NCBI GenBank assembly: GCA_036745245.1
Contig: DAIOGN010000005.1
Location: 1-48,267, forward strand
Direction: 5' to 3'
DNA from: DAIOGN01 sp036745245
GTDB lineage: Bacteria; Zixibacteria; MSB-5A5; JAUVRN01
DNA: 48,267 nt
The position numbers were made by a program, and so were the translations under genes. Below, piece by piece: positions 1 to 9,024 of this stretch; position 1 is the stretch's first letter; every line of letters starts with the position of its first letter. The notes beneath the pieces are model-generated. The model was not told where the DNA came from. It did not search any database and saw only the letters and a program-made list of their open reading frames with translations.

Positions 1-209
1 AGAGGAGCGGCCGGGAGAAGCGGAACAGTATCTGCGATCTGCGCTGGAGCTGCGCCAAACGGCGCTGGGGGACGATCACTATCAAACGGCCGAAACCAAG
101 AGTGTGCTGGGGGAGTGCTGTCGTCGTTTAGGCAAACGTGATGAGGCACGCACGCTTCTGGGAGCGGCCGTGGCGACACTCTCGGAGTCATTGGGAACGG
201 ACCACAAGC
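1..209 (+). CDS. TPR-repeat protein, internal fragment
   Basis: One open frame (first full codon at base 2) runs from the window edge to the assembly gap, about 69 codons, with neither a start nor a stop. The peptide has the kinesin-light-chain type of tetratricopeptide repeat: ALELRQTALGDDHYQTA, then LGECCRRLGKRDEARTLL, then LSESLGTDHK. These are the LG-DH turn and the G-x-x-x-EA helix spaced as in about 42-residue repeats. Such repeats mediate protein-protein contacts. In related bacteria they often form the C-terminal half of Ser/Thr kinases, but no kinase part is visible here, so the full architecture is unknown. Confidence 0.7.
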
Positions 210-219
210 NNNNNNNNNN
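210..219. other. assembly gap (10 Ns)
   Basis: Ten consecutive Ns join two contigs. The coding content changes from a TPR protein to a YlxR-like fragment across the gap. The true distance and even the adjacency of the two sides cannot be trusted. Confidence 0.98.
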
Positions 220-338
220 GCTGGTCCGCACGCCGGGCGGGACGGTCGAACGCGACCCCACCGGACGACTGGCGGGGCGCGGAACTTATATCTGTCATGA
301 ACCCGGCTGCCGCGACCCGGAGAAGGCTGCGGCGGCCG
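220..338 (+). pseudogene. YlxR (DUF448)-like fragment, start lost in gap
   Basis: Immediately after the gap the plus strand reads LVRTPGGTVERDPTGRLAG followed by RGTYICHEPGC. This matches the core of the YlxR/DUF448 RNA-binding family (LVR, a DPTGRLPGRG-like turn, then a Y-x-C-x4-C pair). The start lies in the gap. After the second Cys (about 308-310) the family resemblance fades, and the frame stays open to 490 antisense to the nitroreductase. YlxR normally sits between nusA and infB, and neither is here. The fragment may be a truncated gene, or the contig may be chimeric near 310-340. Confidence 0.5.
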
Positions 339-950
339 TCAGGCAGGCTCGGTCAAACCGTACACACCCCAGGTTCCTGCGAACACAGTTTCCGCCTGCG
401 GACGGCGACTGCGGCCAGCCAGTTCCTTTTGCTGCCACTCTGCTGGAACGCGCTCGCCGGGCACCTGGTATCCGAGCGCCAGCCCGGTGATCACGTCGAA
501 TTCCGGCGGGACACCGTAGAGTTCGCGTGCGCGATCGGGAAGGATTCCACCCATCGGATGCACGTACACGCCGCGCGACATGGCTTCGAAAATCAGGGAG
601 GCCGTGGCCAGGCCCAGGTCGTGCAGGGCCACCCGGTTGGGCTTGCCGTTGAGGGAATAGACAATACGCGTGCAGGCCAGTCCAAGGACGGCAGCGGACT
701 TCGCCCACTTCTGGTTCGACTCCGTCAGGCACGACAAAAGAAGGGCAAATTCCTCCGGAGAGCTTTTCGGGGCCACCACGTAGCGCCACGGCTGCTCATT
801 GAATGACGACGGCGCCCAGCGGGCGGCTTCGAAAATCGACCGGAGATCGGCCGGAGGAATGTTTCGATCTTCGAATACGAACGGAGAGTACCTCGAGGCC
901 AGAACGTCGTGGATGGGGAATTCCGCGTCGGCACGCGTGGGATGGCTCAT
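339..950 (-). CDS. nitroreductase family protein
   Basis: The 203-residue product is a full-length FMN-dependent nitroreductase-fold oxidoreductase, presumably cytoplasmic and NAD(P)H-using. It shows the N-terminal SRYSPFVFEDR segment, the FMN-phosphate-binding motif ARWAPSSFNEQPWRY (about residues 44-58), the central LGLATASLIFEA helix and the usual C-terminal tail VFAGTWG. The start is set by a GGAGGAG ribosome site 4 nt upstream of the ATG. The substrate cannot be told from sequence. The gene follows the cytochrome c peroxidase on the same strand, and a perfect repeat hairpin (968-1020) lies between the two. Its 3' end meets the YlxR-like fragment. Confidence 0.93.
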   Translation of the reverse strand: MSHPTRADAEFPIHDVLASRYSPFVFEDRNIPPADLRSIFEAARWAPSSFNEQPWRYVVAPKSSPEEFALLLSCLTESNQKWAKSAAVLGLACTRIVYSLNGKPNRVALHDLGLATASLIFEAMSRGVYVHPMGGILPDRARELYGVPPEFDVITGLALGYQVPGERVPAEWQQKELAGRSRRPQAETVFAGTWGVYGLTEPA

Positions 951-967
951 GGGACTCCTCCGTTGGA

Positions 968-1020
968 AAATGGGGTCAGAGGCAAATTAAGCAGAGCTTA
1001 ATTTGCCTCTGACCCCATTT
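968..1020. repeat. module B palindrome (25-bp perfect stem, 3-nt loop)
   Basis: Arms 968-992 and 996-1020 are perfect reverse complements of 25 bp around the loop AGA. The arm core is TGGGGTCAGAGGCAAATTAA. It begins 12 nt after the stop of the cytochrome peroxidase gene and ends before the nitroreductase start. Single arms of the same module recur at 15442-15462, 39388-39408 and 41039-41059. It probably acts as a transcription terminator or mRNA 3' stabiliser for the peroxidase gene. Confidence 0.9.
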
Positions 1021-1032
1021 AAGTGCGTCGGC

Positions 1033-2094
1033 CTACTTCGGCAGGTCGGGGATCTGGTCGTACGTCGATGGTTGCGAGAGGCTCCCGAAGAACTCCAGAA
1101 GGTCGGCCAGCTCCTGGTCGGTGAGAGTCTGAGGCTCGATCAGACCATCGAGATGCGGATTGGCCAGCCCGCCACCCGCCACGAGTTTCACGGCTTCGAT
1201 CAGAGTGGGGACCGAGCCGTCGTGAAAGTACGGCGCGGATCGCGCGATGTCGCGCAGCGTGGGCGTCTTGAACGCGCCCTTGTTCTGCTCGTCGCCGGAC
1301 ACCTTGTAGCGCCCCACATCGTAGTTCTCCTGATCCATCCCGATGCCGAGATTGTGGAATTGCTGATCCGTGAACAGCACACCCGAGTGACAGCCGTCGC
1401 AGTTGGCTTTCTTGAACACGTCGAAGCCACGCTTCACGCCGCCGGACACGGCGCCTGAATCGCCCTTCTGCCAACGGTCCCACGGGGTGTCATCGCTGAT
1501 GATCGTGCGCATGAACGTGGCCAGGGCCTTGGGTATGTTGTCCTGTGTGGCCGGTTCGCCGAAGACCGCTTGAAACTGTGAGCTGTATCCCGGGAGCGAA
1601 TTGATCAGGGCCACCACGCTGTCGGCCTGGGTCGCTCCCATGTTGGCGCCGGTCCACGCGGCCTTGGCCTGGGCCTCGAGCGTCGTGGCACGCCCGTCCC
1701 AGTACCACTCGGCCAGGTAGCCAACGTTCCACATGGTGGGTGAGCTGCGCGTGAGCGGCTTGCCGTGGGCCCCCAGAGCCGTGGCCAGGCCGTCGGTGAG
1801 ACCGTGCTCCACCACGTGGCAGTGATAGCAGGAGCGGCTGCCGTCGCCGGAAAGCCTGTGATCGTAGTAGAGCTGGCGACCCAGCTCGGCCTTGGCGAGC
1901 GTCACGGGGTTATCGGCGGGCACCTGCATCGGTTCGAACCGCTTGATCGGCGAATAGCCGTCGGCATCGTCGGGATCGTCGGGCAGGGAGAACGCCGGAG
2001 GCGCGACCGTCTGCTCGGTCTCCTCCTGTGCGCAGGCGTGCAACAGAAGTGCAACGGCAAGAATCCACACGCAGGCGGCGGCAAGCTTTCTCAT
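1033..2094 (-). CDS. diheme cytochrome c peroxidase (CcpA/MauG family), lipoprotein
   Basis: The 353-residue precursor has an n-region MRKL, a hydrophobic segment and a lipobox-like LLHAC at residues 17-21, so it is probably a periplasmic lipoprotein. It carries two c-heme motifs, CYHCH (89-93) and CDGCH (232-236). The family signature FKTPTLRDIARSAPYFHDG lies near residues 275-293. The family reduces H2O2 to water with electrons from small c cytochromes; MauG members oxidise protein substrates instead. The internal ATG at 2094 was chosen because AGGAG lies 7 nt upstream; an in-frame ATG at 2121 has no ribosome site. It is transcribed divergently from tamA. Confidence 0.93.
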   Translation of the reverse strand: MRKLAAACVWILAVALLLHACAQEETEQTVAPPAFSLPDDPDDADGYSPIKRFEPMQVPADNPVTLAKAELGRQLYYDHRLSGDGSRSCYHCHVVEHGLTDGLATALGAHGKPLTRSSPTMWNVGYLAEWYWDGRATTLEAQAKAAWTGANMGATQADSVVALINSLPGYSSQFQAVFGEPATQDNIPKALATFMRTIISDDTPWDRWQKGDSGAVSGGVKRGFDVFKKANCDGCHSGVLFTDQQFHNLGIGMDQENYDVGRYKVSGDEQNKGAFKTPTLRDIARSAPYFHDGSVPTLIEAVKLVAGGGLANPHLDGLIEPQTLTDQELADLLEFFGSLSQPSTYDQIPDLPK

Positions 2095-2158
2095 GAGAGT
2101 GCTCCTGATCTGTTGAGTCACAATTTAGCTCCCTTTTCCGAGCGGGCAAATCCTAGTA

Positions 2159-2175
2159 CCATGTGTTGCACATGG
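2159..2175. repeat. perfect palindrome over the tamA start codon
   Basis: CCATGTG and CACATGG form a 7-bp inverted repeat around TTG. The right arm contains the probable tamA ATG (2172-2174), and the site lies in the short divergent interval between the peroxidase gene and tamA. It could be an operator for a dimeric regulator or an RNA hairpin that masks the start. No Shine-Dalgarno sequence precedes the start. Confidence 0.5.
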
Positions 2176-3902
2176 GTCGATGTCTTGCCTGTATCGCACT
2201 GCTCCTGTTGTGTCCCGGCCCGGCGGGCGCCAAAGTGAGCGTGGATTTCGTTGGGGTGTCCAAGGATCTGGAGCGCCAGATCAAGGCCTCCGTCGAAATC
2301 GCCGCAGCCGGCGACGAGGCGTCTTCAGGTACGATCCAGAGTCTGCACCGGCGCGCACCCGACCAGATTCGTGCCTGCCTCAGGCCCATGGGATTCTATT
2401 GGGCGCAAGTGGAGGGCGACCTGACCGGTTCGGATGACAAATGGAGCGCCAGGTATCGCGTGGACGCCGGGGAACCGCTTCTTGTCACGCGTGCACACGT
2501 GGCCCTGGAGGGACCGGGACAGGGAGATTCCATCCTCCTTCGCGCCGTCGATGCATTTCCACTGCAAACCGGCGACACACTTCGTCACGATCATTACGAA
2601 ACCGGCAAGAAGGCGATCGCTCTGGCCGCAGCGGCGCGGGGTTATCTCGACGCCCGCTTCGATTCGAGCGTGATGCGGATCGACCTCGAGACACACACCT
2701 GCGAGGTGGTGCTGATCCTCCAGACCGGACCCCGATATCTCTACGGACCCGTAAGACTGCTTCAGGACGAGGTGGACCCGCGGCTTCTCCTGGGCTCCGT
2801 GCCGTTTGAGGAAGGGGACTCGCTTGACCTGGCCGGCCTGCGGAAACTGCAGAGCAACTTGGGCGAGGCTCCGTACTTCAGCCAGGCGCAGGTGGAATTA
2901 AAGCGCGAAGAGGCCGACGGCCTGAAGATTCCCGTGGAGGTGGACCTTCAGCCGCGCAAGACACAGCGATACGAGTTCGGCCTGGGGTATGGCACCGACA
3001 CAGGCGTTCGCGGTCGCGCCGAAGTCGGATTCCGGCGGCTCAATCGCCGCGGGCACAATGGATCCATCCGGCTGGAGGCGTCCGAACTTGAACGATCGTT
3101 CTCAGCTGACTACAGGGTGCCGCCCCTCTTTCCAAAGAAGGTGCTGTGGACATTCGGGTTCGGCGCCGGCGATTTCAGCCCCGACTGGAGCACTACACGC
3201 GCACTGCGGTTCTCCGTATCGCCCAGCCGAATGGTGGGCGTCTGGCGAGCGGCCCTGGCGTTGTCGTACGAAATCGACCGGTTCGAGATTTCGGTGACCA
3301 CCGACACATCGTCTCTCCTCGTGCTCAAGACCGAATGGATGTTTCTACGCGCCGACGACGTGCGGCAACCGCGACGCGGGGCACGCCTGCAACTGGGGCT
3401 CCGAGGGAGCCATGACGCGGTGCTGTCGTCGGCTTCCTTCATCGAGGCCACATCGGAGGCGCGGGGGATCATCACGTTGCTACCCGACCTGCGCCTCCTG
3501 TCACGCGGACAAATCAACTATACGGGCTCCCCCGACTTCGAGGAGTTGCCTCCCTCCGCGCGGCAGGTGGCCGGCGGGTCGCAGAGTGTGCGCGGATTCG
3601 ATTACGAAACGCTGGGCCCCGTGGATGTATATGGCGCCCAGGTGGGCGGGCAGGCGCTTATTACCAGTTCCGTCGAGATGGACTTTCTGTTCATCCACGC
3701 GTTGGGCCGCTGGGGCCTGGCCGTGTTCGCCGACGCCGGCAACGCGGCTCGGTCCTTCAACTCATTCCATTTCGAGACCGGTGCCGGGGCGGGGGTGCGC
3801 TGGTCCTCGCCGGTGGGCATGCTTCGCCTGGACTTCGCCTGGCCGTTGAGCCAGCCGGGGGAGCCCTACCGGTTTCATTTCAGCATGGGGCCCGACCTGT
3901 GA
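2172..3902 (+). CDS. tamA: TamA-type Omp85 outer-membrane assembly protein
   Basis: The 576-residue precursor has a signal peptide (MGRCLACIALLLL to PAGA, cut near residue 20). About three POTRA-like units follow (about 22-250) and then a 16-strand Omp85 barrel. The barrel holds the Omp85 hallmark SQSVRGFDYETLGP near residues 470-483 and ends in alternating hydrophobic residues. In known systems TamA sits in the outer membrane and works with inner-membrane TamB in inserting outer-membrane proteins and in phospholipid transport. tamB follows with a 4-nt overlap, which supports this identity over BamA. An in-frame GTG at 2163 is an alternative start; neither has a clear ribosome site. Confidence 0.9.
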   Translation: MGRCLACIALLLLCPGPAGAKVSVDFVGVSKDLERQIKASVEIAAAGDEASSGTIQSLHRRAPDQIRACLRPMGFYWAQVEGDLTGSDDKWSARYRVDAGEPLLVTRAHVALEGPGQGDSILLRAVDAFPLQTGDTLRHDHYETGKKAIALAAAARGYLDARFDSSVMRIDLETHTCEVVLILQTGPRYLYGPVRLLQDEVDPRLLLGSVPFEEGDSLDLAGLRKLQSNLGEAPYFSQAQVELKREEADGLKIPVEVDLQPRKTQRYEFGLGYGTDTGVRGRAEVGFRRLNRRGHNGSIRLEASELERSFSADYRVPPLFPKKVLWTFGFGAGDFSPDWSTTRALRFSVSPSRMVGVWRAALALSYEIDRFEISVTTDTSSLLVLKTEWMFLRADDVRQPRRGARLQLGLRGSHDAVLSSASFIEATSEARGIITLLPDLRLLSRGQINYTGSPDFEELPPSARQVAGGSQSVRGFDYETLGPVDVYGAQVGGQALITSSVEMDFLFIHALGRWGLAVFADAGNAARSFNSFHFETGAGAGVRWSSPVGMLRLDFAWPLSQPGEPYRFHFSMGPDL

Positions 3903-6900
3903 GCGGAAAAGCCGTTCGCCGCCTGTGGATTTCGGTGGGCATGCTCTTCGGTGTGCTTTTCGCCGCCGTGGCCGTGGGTCTGTTTCTGGTGTACTCCGAC
4001 ACCGGATCGGGCTGGCTCCTGGAGAGGGTGAGCAGCCGACTGCCCGAAGGGTTGACGGTTCAGTCGTTCGCCGGGACGGTGGCGGGTCCCTTTGAAGTGA
4101 TCGGCGTGGACTATGCCGTGGGCCCCCTTCGCATACGCGTGGAGCGAGCACAGGTGTACTGGCGGCCGTGGAGCCTCCTCGACCACTGCGTGCAATTCGA
4201 CAGTGTGCGTGTGACGGGCGCCCTCGTGCGGTGGGACACCGCATCCACCGCCGCACAGGAGGAACCGCCAGAAGCGACAGCCGTTGAGGGTCCGGGCTGG
4301 CGGGTGACGTGGGAGCAGTTGTCCGTGTCGGGTGCTGTGTTCGAGGGACCGCAGGGGATTCGACTGTACGACGCCGAACTTGCTTCCGGTGGCCATCTCG
4401 ACAGCTTCAGCGTGCTGCTTCGAGCTCTTGCCGAGTATGACACGACGGGTGGCCTCCACCTGCTCGTGGCAGGACGAGGGAGTCTGGAGCACATCGACTT
4501 CGACGAGCTGGTGCTGTCGCGCGACTCGACGCGCATGGTCATCAGCGGCAAAGTCGGTTGGCGTCCCACGGTTTCATGGAGCGTTGTGGCGCGGGTCAGT
4601 GACTTGAATCCTGCAGACTGGTTCCCGCACTCCGGCAGGCTCACAGGCCTTCTGCATCTAGTGGCGAGCAGTGAGGGCAGCACCACCGACGGGGCGGCCA
4701 GCGTGGCGCTTGCGGTGGACACCCTAACAGGAACGATGGCGGGCCTTCCCGTAACTGGCCGGGCATCTCTGTGGATGCACGACGATACGATCCGCATTGA
4801 TTCCACGTTCATCGAGTGGGGCGGCCTGGTCGCGAGGGCGCAGGGCGTCGTGGCGGACACAGTGCGACTGTCGTGGGAAGCAAATGTCCCCGACCTGTCG
4901 TTGTGGAGCGATCGCCTGGGCGGCAACCTCCGGACGCAGGGCGAGGCTCACGGGCCAAAAGGAGACCTGACCGTTCAGGCCAGCCTTGTGGGTGGTCGGT
5001 TGCGATTCGACGAGCACAGTGCCGAGACCGTGGCGGCCGAGTGCGACTTCGAAGGAGGCGGAAGGCTCCCCTCGCGGCTTGGCATCACTGCACACAAGGC
5101 CGTGCTGTGGGGTGAGGCTCTCGACACGATTGCGATTGAGGCTGAAGGTACGCAGGGCTCTCACATCATGAACGTGCGTGCCGCTGGACCTGTCAGGGCC
5201 GGCACGTTAAGGCTGAACGGAGGGTACGACTCTCTGTGGAACGGGCAACTGGAGGCGCTGGAGTTCAGCGAGGATTCGCTGGGCTCGTGGATTCTCGTGC
5301 AGCCGGCCGCTATGCTGGCGGGGCGTGATACGCTTGCGGTGTCCTCGTTGTGCCTGGAGGGCGCGCGAGGCCGACTCTGCCTCGACGTTGAGGCGGGCTC
5401 CCTGGAGGCGTGGCAGCTTTCGGCCCGCCTCGATTCTCTGGCCACCGATTGGCTCTGCAACTTTGCCTCCGACGGGTTCGTGCTCGACTCGAGATTGAGC
5501 GGAGAGGTGCGCGTAAACTCTTCCGAGGGGCAGGAGCTCACCGTCATGGCGCAGGTGGCACTCGCACCCGGGCGGCTGACCCTGCAGGCCCTGCCGACCG
5601 ACACGATCGCCTCAGACCTGATGGAGATCACTTTGAATTGGACGCCGGAAGGTGGAATCCTTGAGGTGGGCGGCGGGTTCACGCAGCGCGGCCTGCACAC
5701 GCCGTTCGAAGTGACCGGGCGCCTTCCCGGTACGCCTGCGGTCCTGTCCCGACTCCGCGAAGATTTGTTCGATTGGCGCACACTGGAGTGGTCGGGCACG
5801 CTGGACGTACGGCCGCTCTCCCTCGCCTGGCTCGATGCGATCTTGCCATCGGGAACAAATCTCGACGGAGAGGCCTCCGTGAAAGTGGTAGCCGCCTCTG
5901 TCGAGGGGGGGAGACTCGTGGGAGAGTGCACGATCGAATTGCCCCCGGGTCGAATGATCGTATGGACGGGAACCGACAGTCTTCTGTTGAACTGGTCGGC
6001 GTCATTGTTTTCGCTTCGGGCCGACAGTGCGGGGCTGGTGGCTCTGGCGCACTCAGCCCTCAGCATGGACGGTCGTGACGTCGGCACGCTCGAGCTGGAT
6101 GTGCGTTCAGAATCGAGCTTCGCGCTCGGCGAAGATCCACTGACTGTGCCTCTGCACGGCACCATGGCAGCTCAGTTCGACCTGGCGCCCCTGCAGCCAT
6201 TTGTCGCTGGCGTCTCGGGGTTGAGCGGCAGTTTTCAAGTGGGTGCCACGCTCACGGGCACATTAGGTGAACTCGACGTCGAGGGAAGTCTGGAACTGGC
6301 GGCAGAGGCGTTTCTCCCGGACCTGGGAATTCAGCTCACGCAGGTGAAACTGAACATGAACGCCGCCGGCGGGCGCACCATTGTGACTGGAAGCGCACTG
6401 TCAGGCGGGGGCGCACTCGAACTGTCCGGCGATATCAGCCGTCTGCCGTCGCGCGAATCGCCCAGCCGCCTGCGCGTGCAGGGGAAGAACTTTCTCGCCT
6501 CCGACACGCGCCAGGCGCGCGTGTGGCTCACCCCCGATCTTGAACTGGCCATGTTCGGCGATTCGCTTGATCTGTCGGGCCGCATCGACGTGCCGAAGGC
6601 GCACATCGAGATCGCCCGTCTGCCCGAGCAGGCCGTGGCCGTTTCGGAAGATGAAGTCATCGTGGGTGACACACTCACCCAAAAGGGTCCGGGTTTGCCT
6701 TTCTGGTCGCGCTTCACCCTGGCCCTGGGCGACGACGTATTCTTCAAGGGATTTGACGTGACGGCGTTTCTTTCAGGCTCGCTCGACATTCGCCAGTCAC
6801 CTGGAGCCCCTGCCGAGGCGCGGGGCGAGGTAGTGCTTCGAGACGGGCGATATCGCGGCATGGGACAGGACCTCCAGATCGATCCCGGCCGGCTCGTATT

Positions 6901-7399
6901 TTCCGGATCCCTGATGCACCCGGCCATCGAGGTCCTTGCCTTCCGCCGCGCCAGCGACCACACCAGGGCGGGATTCAAGGTCTCGGGTCGGCTCCCCGAT
7001 CCGCAGGTGGATCTATACTCGGATCCGATGAAGCCTGAAAACGACATCACGTCGTACATTCTCTTCGGCCGTTCTTCAAGCGAGGGCTCCGACACGGAGC
7101 GCATGAAGGCGTCGCAGGCGGCCGCCCTGGTGGGCGGGAACCTCCTGGCGTCCACTGCGGCCATGCAGATCGGGCTGGATGAGGCGCGCATCGACCCTGG
7201 GTACACCGGAAACGACGCCGCCCTGGTGGCCGGAAAGTACATTTCCCCGCAATTGTTTGTGGGGTACGGTCAGGGGCTGTTTGAGACTCTGCATACACTG
7301 CGTGTGCGCTACATCCTGTCCACGCACATCTCGCTGGAAGCCGAAACCGGGACGCGTGAAACCGCGGACGTGATCTACCAGATCGAACGCGGCGAGTGA
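3899..7399 (+). CDS. tamB: TamB, translocation and assembly module inner-membrane subunit
   Basis: The 1166-residue protein starts with GTG overlapping the tamA stop (GTGA), so the two are translationally coupled. One N-terminal membrane anchor (about residues 9-30) is followed by a very long repetitive beta-rich region, as in AsmA/TamB-like bridge proteins that form a hydrophobic groove across the periplasm. The C-terminal TamB (DUF490) domain is clear from about residue 830. It includes LSGSLDIRQSPGAPAEARGE, VSGRLPDPQVDLYSDP and the final ISPQLFVGYGQGLFE region. Its length is typical of the family (about 1100-1400). It is expected to partner the adjacent TamA. Confidence 0.94.
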   Translation: MSGKAVRRLWISVGMLFGVLFAAVAVGLFLVYSDTGSGWLLERVSSRLPEGLTVQSFAGTVAGPFEVIGVDYAVGPLRIRVERAQVYWRPWSLLDHCVQFDSVRVTGALVRWDTASTAAQEEPPEATAVEGPGWRVTWEQLSVSGAVFEGPQGIRLYDAELASGGHLDSFSVLLRALAEYDTTGGLHLLVAGRGSLEHIDFDELVLSRDSTRMVISGKVGWRPTVSWSVVARVSDLNPADWFPHSGRLTGLLHLVASSEGSTTDGAASVALAVDTLTGTMAGLPVTGRASLWMHDDTIRIDSTFIEWGGLVARAQGVVADTVRLSWEANVPDLSLWSDRLGGNLRTQGEAHGPKGDLTVQASLVGGRLRFDEHSAETVAAECDFEGGGRLPSRLGITAHKAVLWGEALDTIAIEAEGTQGSHIMNVRAAGPVRAGTLRLNGGYDSLWNGQLEALEFSEDSLGSWILVQPAAMLAGRDTLAVSSLCLEGARGRLCLDVEAGSLEAWQLSARLDSLATDWLCNFASDGFVLDSRLSGEVRVNSSEGQELTVMAQVALAPGRLTLQALPTDTIASDLMEITLNWTPEGGILEVGGGFTQRGLHTPFEVTGRLPGTPAVLSRLREDLFDWRTLEWSGTLDVRPLSLAWLDAILPSGTNLDGEASVKVVAASVEGGRLVGECTIELPPGRMIVWTGTDSLLLNWSASLFSLRADSAGLVALAHSALSMDGRDVGTLELDVRSESSFALGEDPLTVPLHGTMAAQFDLAPLQPFVAGVSGLSGSFQVGATLTGTLGELDVEGSLELAAEAFLPDLGIQLTQVKLNMNAAGGRTIVTGSALSGGGALELSGDISRLPSRESPSRLRVQGKNFLASDTRQARVWLTPDLELAMFGDSLDLSGRIDVPKAHIEIARLPEQAVAVSEDEVIVGDTLTQKGPGLPFWSRFTLALGDDVFFKGFDVTAFLSGSLDIRQSPGAPAEARGEVVLRDGRYRGMGQDLQIDPGRLVFSGSLMHPAIEVLAFRRASDHTRAGFKVSGRLPDPQVDLYSDPMKPENDITSYILFGRSSSEGSDTERMKASQAAALVGGNLLASTAAMQIGLDEARIDPGYTGNDAALVAGKYISPQLFVGYGQGLFETLHTLRVRYILSTHISLEAETGTRETADVIYQIERGE

Positions 7400-7411
7400 T
7401 TCAGGGCGGCG

Positions 7412-7440
7412 TTGACTGAGCCTCCCGAGTTCCGTACTCT
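7412..7440 (+). promoter_or_regulatory. candidate sigma-70 promoter for the aldehyde dehydrogenase gene
   Basis: TTGACT (7412-7417) and TACTCT (7435-7440) are separated by 17 bp. The predicted start is near 7447, just ahead of the AAGGAG ribosome site of the gene at 7462. The -35 box matches consensus at 5 of 6 positions and the -10 box is weak. Confidence 0.4.
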
Positions 7441-7461
7441 GGGTGGGATAAGGAGCGAACT

Positions 7462-9012
7462 ATGCCACAGGTTACTATAGATAAGAAGAATACCCACTCC
7501 GACCTTCTCCAGCGACTGGGCATCGCCGAGGTGAATTCCGGCGCCTGCTGGGGCGCCGACGGCTGGTCAGCCACCGAAGGACGCGATCTTCTCGAGTCCA
7601 TCAATCCCGCCACGGGCGAGGTACTGGCAAGTGTGGCGCAGGCGCGCGAAAGCGACTACGAAGATGTGATGCGCGTGGCCATGGAGTCGTTCAAGGAGTG
7701 GCGCATGGTGCCGGCGCCGCGCCGCGGGCTGTTCGTGCGCGACCTGGGTGAGGCGCTGCGCGCACGTAAACACGACCTGGGACAGCTCGTCACGCTCGAA
7801 ATGGGCAAGATCTCCCAGGAGGGCTGGGGCGAAGTACAGGAGATGATCGACATCTGCGACTTCTCCCTGGGATTGTCCAGGCAACTCTACGGTCTCACCA
7901 TGCACTCCGAACGCCCCGAGCACCGCATGTACGAGCAATGGCATCCCCTGGGTGTGGTGGGCGTGATCTCCGCGTTCAATTTCCCTGTGGCGGTGTGGTC
8001 GTGGAATGCGGCCCTGGCGGCGGTGTGCGGCGATGTCACGCTCTGGAAGCCGTCGTCGGAGACGCCGCTGTGCGCCATCGCCGTGCAGAACATCTGCAAC
8101 GACGTGATGAGCGCGCACAAGGTGTCGGGAATTTTCAACCTCGTGATCGGCCGCGGCTCCGTGATCGGCGAGAAGCTGGTGAACGACCGCAGGATCCCCC
8201 TGGTGTCGGCCACCGGTTCCTGTGGCATGGGATATCGCATCGGCCGCGTGGTGGGCGAACGACTCGGGCGCACGATCCTCGAGCTGGGCGGCAACAACGC
8301 CATCATCGTGGATGAAACCGCCGACCTCGATCTGGCCTTGCGGGCCGTGCTCTTTGGAGCCGTGGGCACCGCAGGTCAGAGGTGCACCAGCACGCGACGC
8401 GTATTCCTGCACAAGAGTTTGGCCAAAACGTTTACGGAGAAGCTGATCCAGTCGTATAAGCAGGTTCGCATTGGCGATCCGCTCGCCGAACACACGCTCA
8501 TGGGCCCGCTGGTGACTCAGGGCGCCGTGGACGACATGATGTCCGCCCTCGACCAGGTGCGCGCCTCAGGCGGGAAAATACTGTACGGCGGCAAGAAACT
8601 CGAGCGCCCCGGGTACTTCGTGGAACCCACGCTGGTGAAGGCAGAGCACGACTGGCAGATCGTGCACGACGAAACGTTCGCCCCCATCCTCTACCTCATC
8701 GAGTACGACAATTTCGACGACGCGATCGAGTGGCAGAATGAAGTGCCACAGGGGCTCTCCTCGGCCATCTTCACCAACAACGTTCAGCGCTCGGAAACCT
8801 TCCTGTCGCATCGTGGCTCCGACTGCGGTATCGCCAACGTCAACATCGGCACCTCCGGAGCGGAAATCGGCGGTGCCTTCGGCGGCGAGAAGGAGACGGG
8901 TGGCGGGCGCGAGGCCGGTTCGGATTGCTGGAAAGCCTACATGCGTCGCCAGACCAACACCATCAACTGGTCGAAGGATCTCCCGCTCGCGCAGGGACTC
9001 AAGTTCGAGTAG
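7462..9012 (+). CDS. ALDH7-family aldehyde dehydrogenase (aminoadipate-semialdehyde dehydrogenase type)
   Basis: The 516-residue NAD(P)+-dependent dehydrogenase has all the catalytic parts: Asn173 in AFNFP, Lys196 in LWKPS, Glu274 in LELGG and Cys308 in GQRCTSTRR. The C-terminal block NVNIGTSGAEIGGAFGG followed by KETGGGREAGSD is diagnostic of the ALDH7 group. That group includes antiquitin and bacterial piperideine-6-carboxylate dehydrogenase of lysine breakdown. A lysine role is inference, since no dedicated lysine-catabolic gene is adjacent. AAGGAG precedes the ATG. The gene has its own candidate promoter and is followed after 12 nt by a module A repeat. Confidence 0.93.
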   Translation: MPQVTIDKKNTHSDLLQRLGIAEVNSGACWGADGWSATEGRDLLESINPATGEVLASVAQARESDYEDVMRVAMESFKEWRMVPAPRRGLFVRDLGEALRARKHDLGQLVTLEMGKISQEGWGEVQEMIDICDFSLGLSRQLYGLTMHSERPEHRMYEQWHPLGVVGVISAFNFPVAVWSWNAALAAVCGDVTLWKPSSETPLCAIAVQNICNDVMSAHKVSGIFNLVIGRGSVIGEKLVNDRRIPLVSATGSCGMGYRIGRVVGERLGRTILELGGNNAIIVDETADLDLALRAVLFGAVGTAGQRCTSTRRVFLHKSLAKTFTEKLIQSYKQVRIGDPLAEHTLMGPLVTQGAVDDMMSALDQVRASGGKILYGGKKLERPGYFVEPTLVKAEHDWQIVHDETFAPILYLIEYDNFDDAIEWQNEVPQGLSSAIFTNNVQRSETFLSHRGSDCGIANVNIGTSGAEIGGAFGGEKETGGGREAGSDCWKAYMRRQTNTINWSKDLPLAQGLKFE

Positions 9013-9024
9013 CCGGAAAAAGCG

